Of a stretch of DNA of 64,000 nucleotides, positions 17,411 to 26,262 are shown piece by piece. The position numbers and the translations under genes are program-made. This stretch comes from Rubrivivax sp. (GTDB lineage: Bacteria > Pseudomonadota > Gammaproteobacteria > Burkholderiales > Burkholderiaceae_C), in the NCBI GenBank assembly GCA_027487905.1, contig JAIYCR010000002.1, positions 100,687 through 164,686 of the forward strand. The letters run 5' to 3'. Numbering within the stretch: the first letter of the stretch is position 1; each line of letters begins with the position of its first letter. The notes under the pieces were generated by a model. It saw nothing but the letters and a program-made list of their open reading frames with translations. It was not told the origin of the DNA and ran no database searches.

Positions 17411-18328
17411 ATGCTGCCCGACATCGATTCCCTCGCCCTCTTCGTGCGCGCTGCCGAACTGCGCAGCCTCACCAAGGCGGCCGACGCCTCGCACATCGGC
17501 CTGGCGGCCGCGAGCCGGCGCATGGCGCTGCTCGAGCACAGCTTTCGCACGACCCTCTTCGAGCGCTCGCCGCGGGGCGTGGAGCTCACGCCCGCCGGTG
17601 CGTCGCTGCTGCCTCACGCCCGCGCGCTGCTGGTGGAGATCAACCAGATGCAGGCGGACATGCGCGACCACGCCGCCGGCAGCAAAGGGGCGTTGCGCGT
17701 CCTGGCCAACACCTCGGTCATCACCGAGGCACTGCCGGACGACCTCGCCTCCTTCGCCCAGGCCAACCCGGATGTGCGGCTGATCGTCAGCGAGCGCTGG
17801 AGCGAGGAGATCGTGCGGGCCCTGCTGGCCGCTGAAGGCGACATCGGCATCGTGGTCGAAGGGGTGGCTACCGACGGCCTGGACACCTGGCCCTATCGCA
17901 CCGACCGGCTCGCCGCGGTGCTGCGCTCCGACCATCCACTGGCGCTGGCATCCGCCCGGGAGACCCACCCGGCCCTCGCCTTCGAGCAGGTGCTGGACGA
18001 CGACCTGATCGCGCTGGAGTCCAACTCGTCGATGATGCGATTGCTGGCCCAGCAGGCGGTGATCGCCGAGAAGACCCTGCAGCTGCGGGTGCAGGTTCGC
18101 AGCTTCGAGGCGGTGTGCCGCATGGTGCAGGCCGGCCTGGGCACCGGCCTGCTGCCCTTCCATGCCGCACTGGCACTGGGCACGGCCATGGGCCTGGTGG
18201 TGCGCCCGCTGGTGGACGACTGGGCCGAGCGGCGCATGCTGATCTGCGTGAAGCAGCACCGGCCGACCAACACCTCGCTGTCGCTGCTCATCCGACACCT
18301 GTCCCAGGCGAGCGAGCGGGCGAGCTGA
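17411..18328 (+). CDS. LysR-family transcriptional regulator
   Basis: A 305-residue LTTR with an N-terminal winged helix (about residues 5-65, 'SLTKAADASHIGLAAASRRMALLE') and a type 2 periplasmic-binding effector domain. The ATG at 17411 is 46 bp after the ApnL-like gene, so it may be cotranscribed with it or read from its own promoter (TAGCAT at 17382). Convergent with the enolase-superfamily gene 19 bp away. Likely regulator of the surrounding sugar-acid cluster, effector unknown. Confidence 0.9.
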   Translation: MLPDIDSLALFVRAAELRSLTKAADASHIGLAAASRRMALLEHSFRTTLFERSPRGVELTPAGASLLPHARALLVEINQMQADMRDHAAGSKGALRVLANTSVITEALPDDLASFAQANPDVRLIVSERWSEEIVRALLAAEGDIGIVVEGVATDGLDTWPYRTDRLAAVLRSDHPLALASARETHPALAFEQVLDDDLIALESNSSMMRLLAQQAVIAEKTLQLRVQVRSFEAVCRMVQAGLGTGLLPFHAALALGTAMGLVVRPLVDDWAERRMLICVKQHRPTNTSLSLLIRHLSQASERAS

Positions 18329-18347
18329 ATCGCACCGCGACCGCGCC

Positions 18348-19487
18348 TCAGAGCGGCCAGGTGCGGTAGGCCCGAAGCGCGCCCAGGTCGGGCAGCGCGC
18401 CCAGACCCGGCCCGGCCGGCACCGGCACGCTGCCTTCGGCCACGGGCAGCAGGTCGCCCACCACCGCTTCGCGGCCCGGGTTGGGGTGGCAGTCGAACTC
18501 CAGCCGGCCGCTGCCGCCGGCGGCGGCCAGCAAATGCAGCGACGCCAGCAGCGACACGCCACCGCCGAAGAAATGCGGGCAGTAGCGACGCCGGGCGGCC
18601 ACCGCTGCGCGCGCCACCCGCAGGTTGCCGGTGATGCCGCCCCACTTGGTGACGTCGGGCTGTATGACCTGCAGCACCCCGTCGTCGCAGGCGGCGTCGA
18701 ACTGCGCACCCTGCAGGTTCTCGCCGCCGGCCAGCGGGGTGCTGCAGGCCCTGGCCAGGCGACGCCAGTGCTCGAGCGGAGCGTCCACCCGGATGGGCTC
18801 TTCGAACCAGGACAGGCGCAGCGGCTCGATGTCGCGTCCGAAGGCGATGGCCTCTTCGACATCCAGCACCTGGTTGGCGTCGCAGCACAGTTCGTCGTCC
18901 GGCCCGATGGCCTCGCGCATCGCTCGCAGGTTGCGCAGGTCGCGCTCGTGCCCGAAGCCTGTCTTGAGCTTGAACGCCCGATGGCCTTCGGCGCGGCGCG
19001 CTGCCGCGAAGGCCTCCGGTTCATCCGGGTTGATGCCCGTGGCGTACACCGGCACCCGGGCGCGCTCGGCGCCACCCATGAAGCGGTTCAGCGGCAGGCC
19101 GGCCTTGCGTGCGAAGAGGTCCCACACCGCGATGTCGATGCCCGCCACCGCCTGCGCGATGGGTCCGATCTCCAGCGTCTGCAGCACCAGCACCTCCAGT
19201 TGCCGGGTGAGCTGCTCGAAGGCCTGCGCTGGGTGGGTGAGCCGCTGGCCAACCAGGCGCTCGGAGAAATCGTTGACCAGCCGCGCGCGGTGCTCGGCGC
19301 CCACGGCCGGCCAGTTGCACCAGGCCTCGCCCCAGCCCACCGCGCCGTCGGTGTCCACCACCCGCACCAGCACCATCGGCCGGTCACGGAAGGTGCCGAA
19401 GGACACCTTGATGGGATGACGCAGCGGCACCCGGTAGGCGAAGGCCTCGACGCTGGCCAGGGTGATCGGTGCTGATGAGGGCGTCAT
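18348..19487 (-). CDS. Enolase-superfamily sugar-acid dehydratase/racemase (mandelate racemase subgroup)
   Basis: A 379-residue enzyme that abstracts a proton alpha to a carboxylate. Catalytic and metal residues are all visible: KxK base Lys173/Lys175 (AFKLKTG), metal ligands Asp203, Glu229 (WFEEP) and Glu256 (GGEN), and the opposing general base His305 in HFFGGG. KxK plus His is the mandelate racemase subgroup pattern, most often acid-sugar dehydratases or racemases. The capping domain (residues 1-140) looks intact. Its upstream neighbour on the same strand is an SMP-30 lactonase, giving a plausible lactonase-then-dehydratase order. Specificity cannot be read from the motifs. Confidence 0.9.
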   Translation of the reverse strand: MTPSSAPITLASVEAFAYRVPLRHPIKVSFGTFRDRPMVLVRVVDTDGAVGWGEAWCNWPAVGAEHRARLVNDFSERLVGQRLTHPAQAFEQLTRQLEVLVLQTLEIGPIAQAVAGIDIAVWDLFARKAGLPLNRFMGGAERARVPVYATGINPDEPEAFAAARRAEGHRAFKLKTGFGHERDLRNLRAMREAIGPDDELCCDANQVLDVEEAIAFGRDIEPLRLSWFEEPIRVDAPLEHWRRLARACSTPLAGGENLQGAQFDAACDDGVLQVIQPDVTKWGGITGNLRVARAAVAARRRYCPHFFGGGVSLLASLHLLAAAGGSGRLEFDCHPNPGREAVVGDLLPVAEGSVPVPAGPGLGALPDLGALRAYRTWPL

Positions 19488-19558
19488 GGACAGTGACGCG
19501 GCGAAAGGCCGCGCGTTGGAAAGGAGGGGTAGGCAGGCGGGCCGTGCGGGGCGGCGCC

Positions 19559-20470
19559 CTAGAGCCGGAAGCGCGACTCGGGCAGGCCGCGCACGCCCGG
19601 CTGCATCACCAGCAGCGCGCCGGCCAGCGGCTGCGCGGCACGCTCCGCTGCGCTCATGTGCTGGCTGGCGGTGGTGATGAAGAGCCGGTCAAGGTCAGGC
19701 CCGCCAAAGGCCACTGCGGTGGGCTTGTCCAGCGGCAGCTCGATGGTGCGTTCGACCGTGCCGTCGGGCCGCAGTCGCAGCACGCAGGAGCCCTTGAACT
19801 GGGCGCTCCACACATGCCCTTCGGCATCGACCGTGGCGCCATCGGGAAAGGCTGGCGGTGTGCTGCGGGCGAAGGAGCGGGCCGCGCCGGGTCGCCCGGC
19901 GGCGCGGTCGAAGGGGTGGGCGTCGATGCGGTGCTGCAGCGAGTCGGCGAAGTACATCGTGCCGCCGTCCGGGCTCCAGCACAGGCTGTTGGGAATGCAC
20001 AGGTCCTGCATCACCGGCTCCAGCGGTCCACGCCCTGAAAGCCGAAACAGCCGGCCCTGCGGCGCACGGGTCAGGTTGTGCATGGTGCTCACGAAGAAAC
20101 GGCCCTGCCGGTCGCAGCGGCCATCGTTGAAGCGGTGGCCCTCGGGACGCTGCGGCAGGCGGGCGAGAACCTGCATCTCGCCGGAGGCCGGATCGAAGAG
20201 CCACACCGCGTCGCCCATGGCGAGCAGCAGCCGTCCATCCTCGACCAGCGCGACGCAGCCCACCAGGTCCGCGAGCGGCCAGGTGTGGACCCGCCCGGAA
20301 GCCTCGTGCAGCCGCCGCAGCGCGGGCGCGCGGATGTCCACCCAATACAGCGAGCCGGTGCGCTCGTCCCACACCGGGCTCTCGCCCAGGATGTCGGTCT
20401 GCTCGCCCACCCGAACGGGCGGCGGCAGGGCGCCAGCGCGGGCAGAACCGGTGAAGCCTTCACTCGTCAT
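19559..20470 (-). CDS. SMP-30/gluconolactonase family lactonase
   Basis: A 303-residue soluble six-bladed beta-propeller. Diagnostic features are 'GESPVWDERTGSLYWVDI' near the N terminus (metal-ligand Glu), 'EGHRFNDGRCDRQGRFFVST' (Asn and Asp ligands), 'IPNSLCWSPDGGTMYFADS' (Asn/Asp) and 'FPDGATVDAEGHVWSAQF'. Such enzymes hydrolyse sugar-acid lactones using Ca or Zn. The ATG at 20470 is used; the long upstream frame is antisense to the SDR and permease genes. A -10-like TAGCAT on the minus strand at 20478-20483 lies only 7 bp before the ATG, hinting at a leaderless or nearly leaderless transcript. Divergent from the SDR. Confidence 0.9.
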   Translation of the reverse strand: MTSEGFTGSARAGALPPPVRVGEQTDILGESPVWDERTGSLYWVDIRAPALRRLHEASGRVHTWPLADLVGCVALVEDGRLLLAMGDAVWLFDPASGEMQVLARLPQRPEGHRFNDGRCDRQGRFFVSTMHNLTRAPQGRLFRLSGRGPLEPVMQDLCIPNSLCWSPDGGTMYFADSLQHRIDAHPFDRAAGRPGAARSFARSTPPAFPDGATVDAEGHVWSAQFKGSCVLRLRPDGTVERTIELPLDKPTAVAFGGPDLDRLFITTASQHMSAAERAAQPLAGALLVMQPGVRGLPESRFRL

Positions 20471-20477
20471 GGCGACG

Positions 20478-20629
20478 ATGCTAGGGCGGACCCTTCCGAG
20501 CCGGGAATGCGTTTCGCGTCGACCTGGCCTTCGACGAAATCGAAGCCGGCGGGATATCCCGGATTCGCAATCCGCGAAGCCGGCATTGCCCAAGCGGCGA
20601 TTCCGGCGCAGCGGGGCGCTGCCTAGCAT
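20478..20629. promoter_or_regulatory. Divergent promoter region with stacked palindromes
   Basis: The 192-bp gap between the lactonase and SDR genes holds CTTCGA-N5-TCGAAG (20529-20545), GGGATATCCC (20551-20560, perfect), GGATT-CGC-AATCC (20561-20573) overlapped by TTCGC-AATCC-GCGAA (20564-20578). Flanking them are outward-facing promoter-like pairs: plus strand TTCCGG (20601) N17 TAGCAT (20624); minus strand TCCCGG (20506-20501) N17 TAGCAT (20483-20478). A regulator bound in the middle could control both directions; the LysR at 17411 is a candidate. Confidence 0.5.
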
Positions 20630-20662
20630 TCGCTTCATCAGCCTCCGCCGCACGGATCCCGC

Positions 20663-21454
20663 ATGACCAGCGACCACCTCTTCCAGGGCCACGCCCCCCA
20701 GCAGATCTTCTCGCTGCAGGGTCGCGTGGTGCTGCTCACCGGGGCGGCCGGCGGCATCGCGCTCGGTCTGGCCAAGGCCTTCGCCGCGGCCGGCGCCACG
20801 CTGGTGCTGGCCGACCGCAGCGAAGCGGTGCACGAACGCGCGGCGCTGTTCCGCGACGCGGGTGCCACGGCCACCTCGCTGACCTTCGACGTCACCGACG
20901 AGGCCGCGGTGGCCGATGCCGTCCAGGACACGGTGCGACGCCACGGTCGGCTCGACGTGGCGGTGGCCAACGCCGGGATCATCGTGCGCCAGCACGTGCT
21001 CGACCTGCCGCTGGCCGACTGGAAGCGGGTCATCGACACCGACCTGAACGCCACCTTCCTGCTGGCCCAGCAGGCCGCACGCCACATGGTGCAGCAGGGG
21101 TCGGGGCGCATCATCAACGTGGGCTCGATCATGAACCACGTGTCGCGCCCGCTGCTCACCGCCTACGTCGCGGCCAAGGGGGCGGTGTCTGCCTTCACCC
21201 GCGCACTGGCTGCCGACCTGGGCGGCACCGGCGTGACGGCCAATGCCCTCGCTCCGGGCTACACCGAGACGCCCTTCAGCCAGGCCGGCCAGAAGGAGTT
21301 CCACGACTTCGTCTCCGGCTGGACGCCGGCGCGTCGCTGGGGCCAGCCCGAAGACCTGTGCGGCGCAGCGCTGCTGCTGGCGTCCGACGCCGGCGCCTAC
21401 ATCAACGGACACACGCTGTACGTCGATGGCGGCTTCCTCGCGGTGACCCGCTGA
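20663..21454 (+). CDS. Short-chain dehydrogenase/reductase
   Basis: A 263-residue classical SDR. Cofactor motif LTGAAGGIA (GxxxGxA variant of TGxxxGIG), 'VANAG', catalytic Ser in 'NVGSIMN' and YVAAK (YxxxK). An Asp at the end of beta-2 (LADRSE) suggests NAD preference. It has an N-terminal extension of about 20 residues. First gene of the ABC transporter run and likely the sugar-acid or lactone-forming dehydrogenase of the cluster (inference). The next gene starts 21 bp later. Confidence 0.92.
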   Translation: MTSDHLFQGHAPQQIFSLQGRVVLLTGAAGGIALGLAKAFAAAGATLVLADRSEAVHERAALFRDAGATATSLTFDVTDEAAVADAVQDTVRRHGRLDVAVANAGIIVRQHVLDLPLADWKRVIDTDLNATFLLAQQAARHMVQQGSGRIINVGSIMNHVSRPLLTAYVAAKGAVSAFTRALAADLGGTGVTANALAPGYTETPFSQAGQKEFHDFVSGWTPARRWGQPEDLCGAALLLASDAGAYINGHTLYVDGGFLAVTR

Positions 21455-21475
21455 CCGACTGCGCAGCGCATCCCC

Positions 21476-22288
21476 ATGACCACGCTGGCCACCCCCGAAG
21501 CAGGAAGCCCGCCCCTTTGGCGCCGCCTGTCCGGACACCGCGGGCTCATCGCGCTGCGCTCCTTCGCCGTCTTCATCGGCCTTTGGTGGCTGGCCCACCT
21601 GTGGAAGGCCAACCCGCTGCAACTGCCCTCGCCGCAGCAGGTGGGCCAGGCGCTGTGGACGCTGGTGCAAAGCGGTGAATTGCTGCAGCACGCGGCGATC
21701 AGCACCTCTCGGCTGTCGGTGGCCCTTCTCATCGCCATCGCGCTGGCCATTCCGCTGGGTTTCGCGATGGGGCTGAGCCGGCGTCTGGAGGCCTATGTCG
21801 ACCCGCTGGTGGAGCTGCTGCGGCCCATCTCGGGCATCGCCTGGATTCCGTTGGGCCTCTTCATCTTCGGCATCGGCGACACGCTGCCCGTCTTCATCAT
21901 GGCCTACGTCGCCTTCTTCCCCTTGCTGCTGAACACGCTGGCCGGCGTGCGGCAGGTGGACGGCAAGCTCGTCGCCGCGGCGCGCACCATGGGCATCGGC
22001 CGCGCGGCACTGGTTCGGCACGTGGTCGTGCCCTCGGCGCTGCCCACCATCATGGTCGGGCTGCGCCTGGCCTTCGCCGGCGCCTGGGCCGCCATCGTTG
22101 CGGCCGAACTCATCGGCGCGCCCAGCGGCCTGGGCTTCGCGATCGAGTGGAACCGGCAGCTGCTGATGACGCCCAAGGTCTTCGCCTTCATCGCCGTCAT
22201 CGGCCTGGTGGGCTTCCTGTGCGATGCGCTGCTGCGTGCCCTGCAGCGCCGGCTCACGCCCTGGGCGGAAGGAACGGGTCTCGCATGA
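21476..22288 (+). CDS. ABC transporter permease, NitT/TauT type
   Basis: A 270-residue inner-membrane permease with about six hydrophobic segments and the EAA-type cytoplasmic loop 'AARTMGIGRAALVRHVVVPSALP' that contacts the ATPase. Belongs to the SsuC/TauC/NrtB family. It is translationally coupled with a second permease: its TGA overlaps the next ATG (ATGA at 22285-22288). The system thus has two different permease subunits, where TauABC or SsuABC have one. Confidence 0.92.
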   Translation: MTTLATPEAGSPPLWRRLSGHRGLIALRSFAVFIGLWWLAHLWKANPLQLPSPQQVGQALWTLVQSGELLQHAAISTSRLSVALLIAIALAIPLGFAMGLSRRLEAYVDPLVELLRPISGIAWIPLGLFIFGIGDTLPVFIMAYVAFFPLLLNTLAGVRQVDGKLVAAARTMGIGRAALVRHVVVPSALPTIMVGLRLAFAGAWAAIVAAELIGAPSGLGFAIEWNRQLLMTPKVFAFIAVIGLVGFLCDALLRALQRRLTPWAEGTGLA

Positions 22289-23154
22289 GCACGCTGAGCA
22301 AGCCCGGCGCGACCGCCCGACCCGAGGACACGATGCCACAGGCCCGGCCCGACCCGATGCCGACGACCCCGGGCACCGGCACCGGCACCGGCCGGGGCTG
22401 GCTGCGCTGGTTGGCGCTGCCGCTGCTGCTCGTGCTGGCCTGGCAGCTGTGGTCCCTGGGGCTGCCCGAGAACTCGCCCGCACCGGCGCCGCTGAAGGTG
22501 CTGCGCGCCTTCATCACGCTCACCGCCAGCGGCGACCTGCCGATGGCCATCCTGCAGAGCCTGGGCCGGGTGATGGCCGGCTTCGGCGGCGCACTGCTGC
22601 TCGCGGTGGTGCTGGGCGGCCTGATGGGCACCAGCCGCGCCCTGCGCGACAACCTCGACCCCATCATCGAAAGCTTCCGCCCCATCGCGCCGATGGCGCT
22701 GCTGCCCATCGCCATCCTTTGGTTCGGCACCGGCACCCCCACGGCGCTGGCCATCGTCGGCTATGCGGCCTTCTTCCCGCTGCTGGTGAACACGGTGCAC
22801 GGCGTGAGCCGGGTGGACCGCAAGCTCGTGGCCGCCGCCCGCACCATGGGCATCCCGCGTACGCGCATCCTGCTGTCGGTGGTGCTGCCCGGGGCGCTGC
22901 CCGGCATCCTGCTCGGGGCCCGCCTGGCCATGGGCGTGGCGTGGACGGCCATCATCGCCGCGGAACTCGCCGTGGGCGCGAAGTCCGGCGGCGGCACCTC
23001 CGGCGGCATCGGCCAGATGATGTTCGTCTTCTATGCCTACAGCATCGACCTCAACGCCATCGTGGTGTGCATGCTGGTCGTGGGCCTGGTGGCCCTGCTG
23101 ATCGACCGCGTGTTCCGCTCGCTGGAAACGCGGCTCATGCCCTGGAGAACCTGA
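22285..23154 (+). CDS. Second ABC transporter permease, NitT/TauT type
   Basis: A 289-residue permease whose first 35 residues are a Pro/Gly/Thr-rich cytoplasmic tail ending in a GTGTGTGRG run (a GGCACC hexanucleotide repeat in DNA). About six membrane segments follow, with the EAA loop 'AARTMGIPRTRILLSVVLPGALP'. It pairs with the previous permease to form a probable heterodimeric channel. The ATG at 22285 overlaps the preceding stop by 4 bp; the ATPase follows 2 bp after its stop. Confidence 0.92.
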   Translation: MSTLSKPGATARPEDTMPQARPDPMPTTPGTGTGTGRGWLRWLALPLLLVLAWQLWSLGLPENSPAPAPLKVLRAFITLTASGDLPMAILQSLGRVMAGFGGALLLAVVLGGLMGTSRALRDNLDPIIESFRPIAPMALLPIAILWFGTGTPTALAIVGYAAFFPLLVNTVHGVSRVDRKLVAAARTMGIPRTRILLSVVLPGALPGILLGARLAMGVAWTAIIAAELAVGAKSGGGTSGGIGQMMFVFYAYSIDLNAIVVCMLVVGLVALLIDRVFRSLETRLMPWRT

Positions 23155-23156
23155 CC

Positions 23157-24005
23157 ATGAGCGACGGCACCCCCAAGCTGCGCCTGCACGACGTATCCAA
23201 GCATTTCGTCGCGCCGCGCACCGGCGCGCGCACGGTGGCAGTGGCCAACGTGACGCTGGACATCCACAGCGGCGAATTCGTGTGCGTCGTCGGCCCCTCC
23301 GGCTGCGGCAAGTCCACGGTGCTGAACCTGCTGGCCGGGCTGGACACGCCCAGCACCGGCCGGCTGGAGAAGGACGGACGGCCCATCACAGGCCCCGGCC
23401 CGGACCGCGGCGTGATGTTCCAGGACTACGCCCTGATGCCCTGGCAGAGCGTGGTCGACAACGTGGGCTTCGGGCTGCACCACGGCAGCCCGGGACGCGG
23501 CCTGAGCCCGCAGCAGCGCGAGGAGCGGGTGCGGCACTTCGTCGACCTGGTGGGCCTCACCGGCTCCGAGAAGAAGTACCCGCACCAGCTGTCCGGCGGC
23601 ATGCGCCAGCGGGTGGCGCTGGCACGCCTGCTGGCCAACGGGCCGGACGTGCTGCTGATGGACGAACCGCTGGGGGCGCTGGATGCGCAGACGCGGCTCA
23701 TCCTGCAAAGCGAGCTGCTGCGCATCTGGGGCGAGACCGCCCCGGCCTCGGAGCGCAAGACGGCGGTGTTCATCACCCACGACATCGAGGAGGCCGTGTT
23801 CCTGGCCGACCGCGTGGTGGTGATGAGCACCCACCCCGGGCGCATCCGCGAAGTGTTCACGGTGGACCTGCCGCGCCCGCGCGACGAGTCCGTCCGCGGC
23901 GACCTGCGCTTCGGCCACCTGGTCGAAGCCATCTGGCGCCTGATCCGCGACGAAGCCTTCCGCGCCATCGGCGGATCGGCCCAGGCGCCTGCCACCACGT
24001 CCTGA
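23157..24005 (+). CDS. ABC transporter ATP-binding protein, NitT/TauT type
   Basis: A 282-residue ATPase with Walker A GPSGCGKST, Q-loop 'FQDYALMPW', signature LSGGMRQR, Walker B 'VLLMDEPLGALD' and the switch His in 'FITHDIEEAV'. Energises the two upstream permeases. The start at ATG 23157 is 2 bp after the permease stop; the long upstream frame is antisense or out-of-frame shadow. A 31-bp gap with a strong AGGAG ribosome-binding site separates it from the binding protein gene. Confidence 0.95.
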   Translation: MSDGTPKLRLHDVSKHFVAPRTGARTVAVANVTLDIHSGEFVCVVGPSGCGKSTVLNLLAGLDTPSTGRLEKDGRPITGPGPDRGVMFQDYALMPWQSVVDNVGFGLHHGSPGRGLSPQQREERVRHFVDLVGLTGSEKKYPHQLSGGMRQRVALARLLANGPDVLLMDEPLGALDAQTRLILQSELLRIWGETAPASERKTAVFITHDIEEAVFLADRVVVMSTHPGRIREVFTVDLPRPRDESVRGDLRFGHLVEAIWRLIRDEAFRAIGGSAQAPATTS

Positions 24006-24036
24006 AGCCCACCACAAGAACCCAGGAGACAAGCCC

Positions 24037-25296
24037 ATGAGCCACGACACCGATCCCCTTGCCCAACCCTCGCGCCGCCAGCTGCTGCTGGGCGGCCTGG
24101 CCGGCGCCACCGCGGCGACGGCCGGCGGACTTTCGCTGTCACGTCCGGCCCGCGCACAGGCCCGCAAATCGCTCAAGCTGTCGATCGGGCGCATTCCCTG
24201 GGCGGCCGGCAACTCGCCCATGACGCAGTACATGATCGAGAACAAGCTGCTGGAAAAGCGCGCCGCCGAGTTCGGGTACGACCTCACGCTGGACTGGCGC
24301 GAATACCCCACCGCGCTGCCCATGGTCGAGGCCATGGTCGGCAACAACCTGGACATCGGCATGTGGGGCAACACGCCCATCATCCGGGCCATTGCGAGCG
24401 GCCTGCCGATCAGCCCCATCGTGGTCGGGGAGGGCCACCTGCGCTTCCTGATCACCACCCGCCGCGGCTCGCCCATCCGCAATGCGCAGGACCTGCGCGG
24501 CAAGACCATCGGCGTCTCGCTGGGCGGCGATCCGCAAAGCGCGCTCAACCAGATGCTCAGGCACGAGCTGGGCGTGCAGGACGTGCTCAAGGACGCGGGC
24601 ATCAAGTACGTGAACATGCCCACCCACGCCCAGGCCGCATCGGTGCCCATGGGCGTGGACGCCACCTGCACCATCTCGCCGGCCTACTATGCCGCCCAGG
24701 CGTCCGGAACGGTGGCCATCATGAACAGCTTCGGCTACACCGAGGACTGGTACGAAGGCCCGGCCGGCAAGGGCGCGGGCCACCTGCTGCCTTCGGTGCG
24801 CAAGTCGCAGTTCTTCCCCGACGGCTACTACCTGCACCGCAGCTTCTGGATCGGCCGCAATGCGCTGATCGACGAGCATCCGCAGGCGGTGGTCGCCTTC
24901 ATCGTGGCCCAGCAGGAAGCGGTGGCCGCACTGTCGGCGATGGACCCGGGCGCGGTGTCGCAGCTGGTCAAGCAGTACTGGAAGCTCGAGCCCGCCCAGG
25001 GCGCGCAGGTGGTCAAGGACGACGTGCTGTTCTCGCGCGGCTGGTCCTGGCCTACCGAGAAGGACGCGCTGGCCGTCTTCGAGTCGTCCAAGTACATGGC
25101 CGAGAACAAGCAGATCGACAAGCCACTTACCTGGGACATCGTGCGCGGACGCTTCCAGCGCACCGCGCCGCTGGTCAAGCAGGCCTACGACCGCCTGGGC
25201 AGCAAGCCCGCGGCGAGCGAATTCCTCCGCACCGACGTGGCCGACCTGCGCGGTCGCCCGGTGTGGGAGATGGACCGCTGGAGCACGCCGAGCTGA
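24037..25296 (+). CDS. ABC transporter substrate-binding protein with Tat signal, NitT/TauT type
   Basis: A 419-residue periplasmic binding protein. The N terminus has a twin-arginine motif (SRRQLLLGG) followed by an Ala/Gly-rich hydrophobic core and ARAQA cleavage site, so it is probably exported folded. The mature part has the NMT1/SsuA-like type 2 fold ('VEAMVGNNLDIGMWGNTP', 'GKTIGVSLGGDPQSALNQML'). AGGAG lies about 10 bp before the ATG. It is last in the SDR-permease-permease-ATPase-SBP order. The ligand should be the substrate of the surrounding catabolic genes and could be a carboxylate instead of a sulfonate. Confidence 0.92.
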   Translation: MSHDTDPLAQPSRRQLLLGGLAGATAATAGGLSLSRPARAQARKSLKLSIGRIPWAAGNSPMTQYMIENKLLEKRAAEFGYDLTLDWREYPTALPMVEAMVGNNLDIGMWGNTPIIRAIASGLPISPIVVGEGHLRFLITTRRGSPIRNAQDLRGKTIGVSLGGDPQSALNQMLRHELGVQDVLKDAGIKYVNMPTHAQAASVPMGVDATCTISPAYYAAQASGTVAIMNSFGYTEDWYEGPAGKGAGHLLPSVRKSQFFPDGYYLHRSFWIGRNALIDEHPQAVVAFIVAQQEAVAALSAMDPGAVSQLVKQYWKLEPAQGAQVVKDDVLFSRGWSWPTEKDALAVFESSKYMAENKQIDKPLTWDIVRGRFQRTAPLVKQAYDRLGSKPAASEFLRTDVADLRGRPVWEMDRWSTPS

Positions 25297-25333
25297 GGCG
25301 GCTCCCCCTTCTTCAATCGCAGCTGGAGTCAAC

Positions 25334-26230
25334 ATGAAAGTCGGATTCATCGGCCTGGGCGTCATGGGCGCGCCCATGGCCCTGAACATCCTCAAGGGCG
25401 GTCACGAGCTCACCGTCTACGACCGCAGCCCCGAGGCGGTGGCCCGTCTGGTGCAGGCCGGCGCCCGTGCCGCATCCAACCCGCGCGAGGTGGGCGCGGC
25501 CAGCGAGATCGTGGTGACCATGCTGCCCGAGCCCCAGCATGTCGAACAGGTGGTGCTCGGTGAGGACGGCATCGCCTCGGGCCTGCCCCCCGGCGGCATG
25601 GTCATCGACATGAGCACCATCGACCCGGTCACCTCGTCCCGGGTGGGCCGGGCGCTGCGCGAGCGGGGCCTGTGCATGGTCGACTCCCCCGTGGGCAAGA
25701 CGAGCGAGCACGCGGTGACGGGCACGCTCACGCTGATGATCGGTGGCGAAGCGGCCGACATCGAGCGCGCCATGCCGGTGCTGCGCTGCATGGGCACCGA
25801 CACCTTCATGTGCGGCGGCCCGGGCACCGGCCATGCGATGAAGATCACCAACAACCTGCTGGCCACGACCATCATGGTGGCCAACACCGAGGTGCTGGCC
25901 ATCGGCGCGAAGGCCGGCCTGACGCTGGAGCTGATGATGGAGGTGATGAAGACCACCATGGCCTTCAACCACCAGCTCTACGTGGCCATGCCCAAGAAGG
26001 CCTTCAAGGGCGACGACAGCCCCGGCTTCATGGTCAAGCTGGCCGGCAAGGACGTGCGGCTGGCGGTGGAACTGGCCAAGGCCTATGGCTTCGACGCGCT
26101 GGTCGGCCGGGCGGCGCAGGAGTCGCTGGACCGTGCGGCCCGCATGGGCTATGCCGAGCGCGACACAGCCGCGCTGATGAAGATCCTCGAGGACGAACTG
26201 GGCATCCAGGTCCGCCTGCCGAAGGCCTGA
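25334..26230 (+). CDS. NAD(P)-dependent 3-hydroxyacid dehydrogenase, second copy (GarR/HIBADH-like)
   Basis: A 298-residue beta-hydroxyacid dehydrogenase with the canonical 'GFIGLGVMGAPMALNI' Rossmann motif, the loop 'DSPVGKTSEHAVTGTLTLMIGG' and the catalytic Lys in 'GPGTGHAMKITNNL'. Closest by eye to 2-hydroxy-3-oxopropionate reductase or 3-hydroxyisobutyrate dehydrogenase. It differs clearly from the gene at 14125, so they are not a recent duplicate. Follows the transporter by 37 bp. Confidence 0.9.
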   Translation: MKVGFIGLGVMGAPMALNILKGGHELTVYDRSPEAVARLVQAGARAASNPREVGAASEIVVTMLPEPQHVEQVVLGEDGIASGLPPGGMVIDMSTIDPVTSSRVGRALRERGLCMVDSPVGKTSEHAVTGTLTLMIGGEAADIERAMPVLRCMGTDTFMCGGPGTGHAMKITNNLLATTIMVANTEVLAIGAKAGLTLELMMEVMKTTMAFNHQLYVAMPKKAFKGDDSPGFMVKLAGKDVRLAVELAKAYGFDALVGRAAQESLDRAARMGYAERDTAALMKILEDELGIQVRLPKA

Positions 26231-26262
26231 CGAGCACCACGCACTTTGCCCGGAGCGAGTCC

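Noticed and set aside
22371..22400. GGCACC hexanucleotide run as a functional repeat
   Set aside because: Short imperfect run coding for a Gly-Thr cytoplasmic tail of a permease; similar runs (46530-46560) occur in other low-complexity tails and look like simple GC-rich drift.
19559..22483. 974-residue minus-strand frame as one giant protein
   Set aside because: Only the last 303 residues resemble a lactonase; the rest is antisense to the SDR and permease genes with low-complexity His/Gln/Arg composition.
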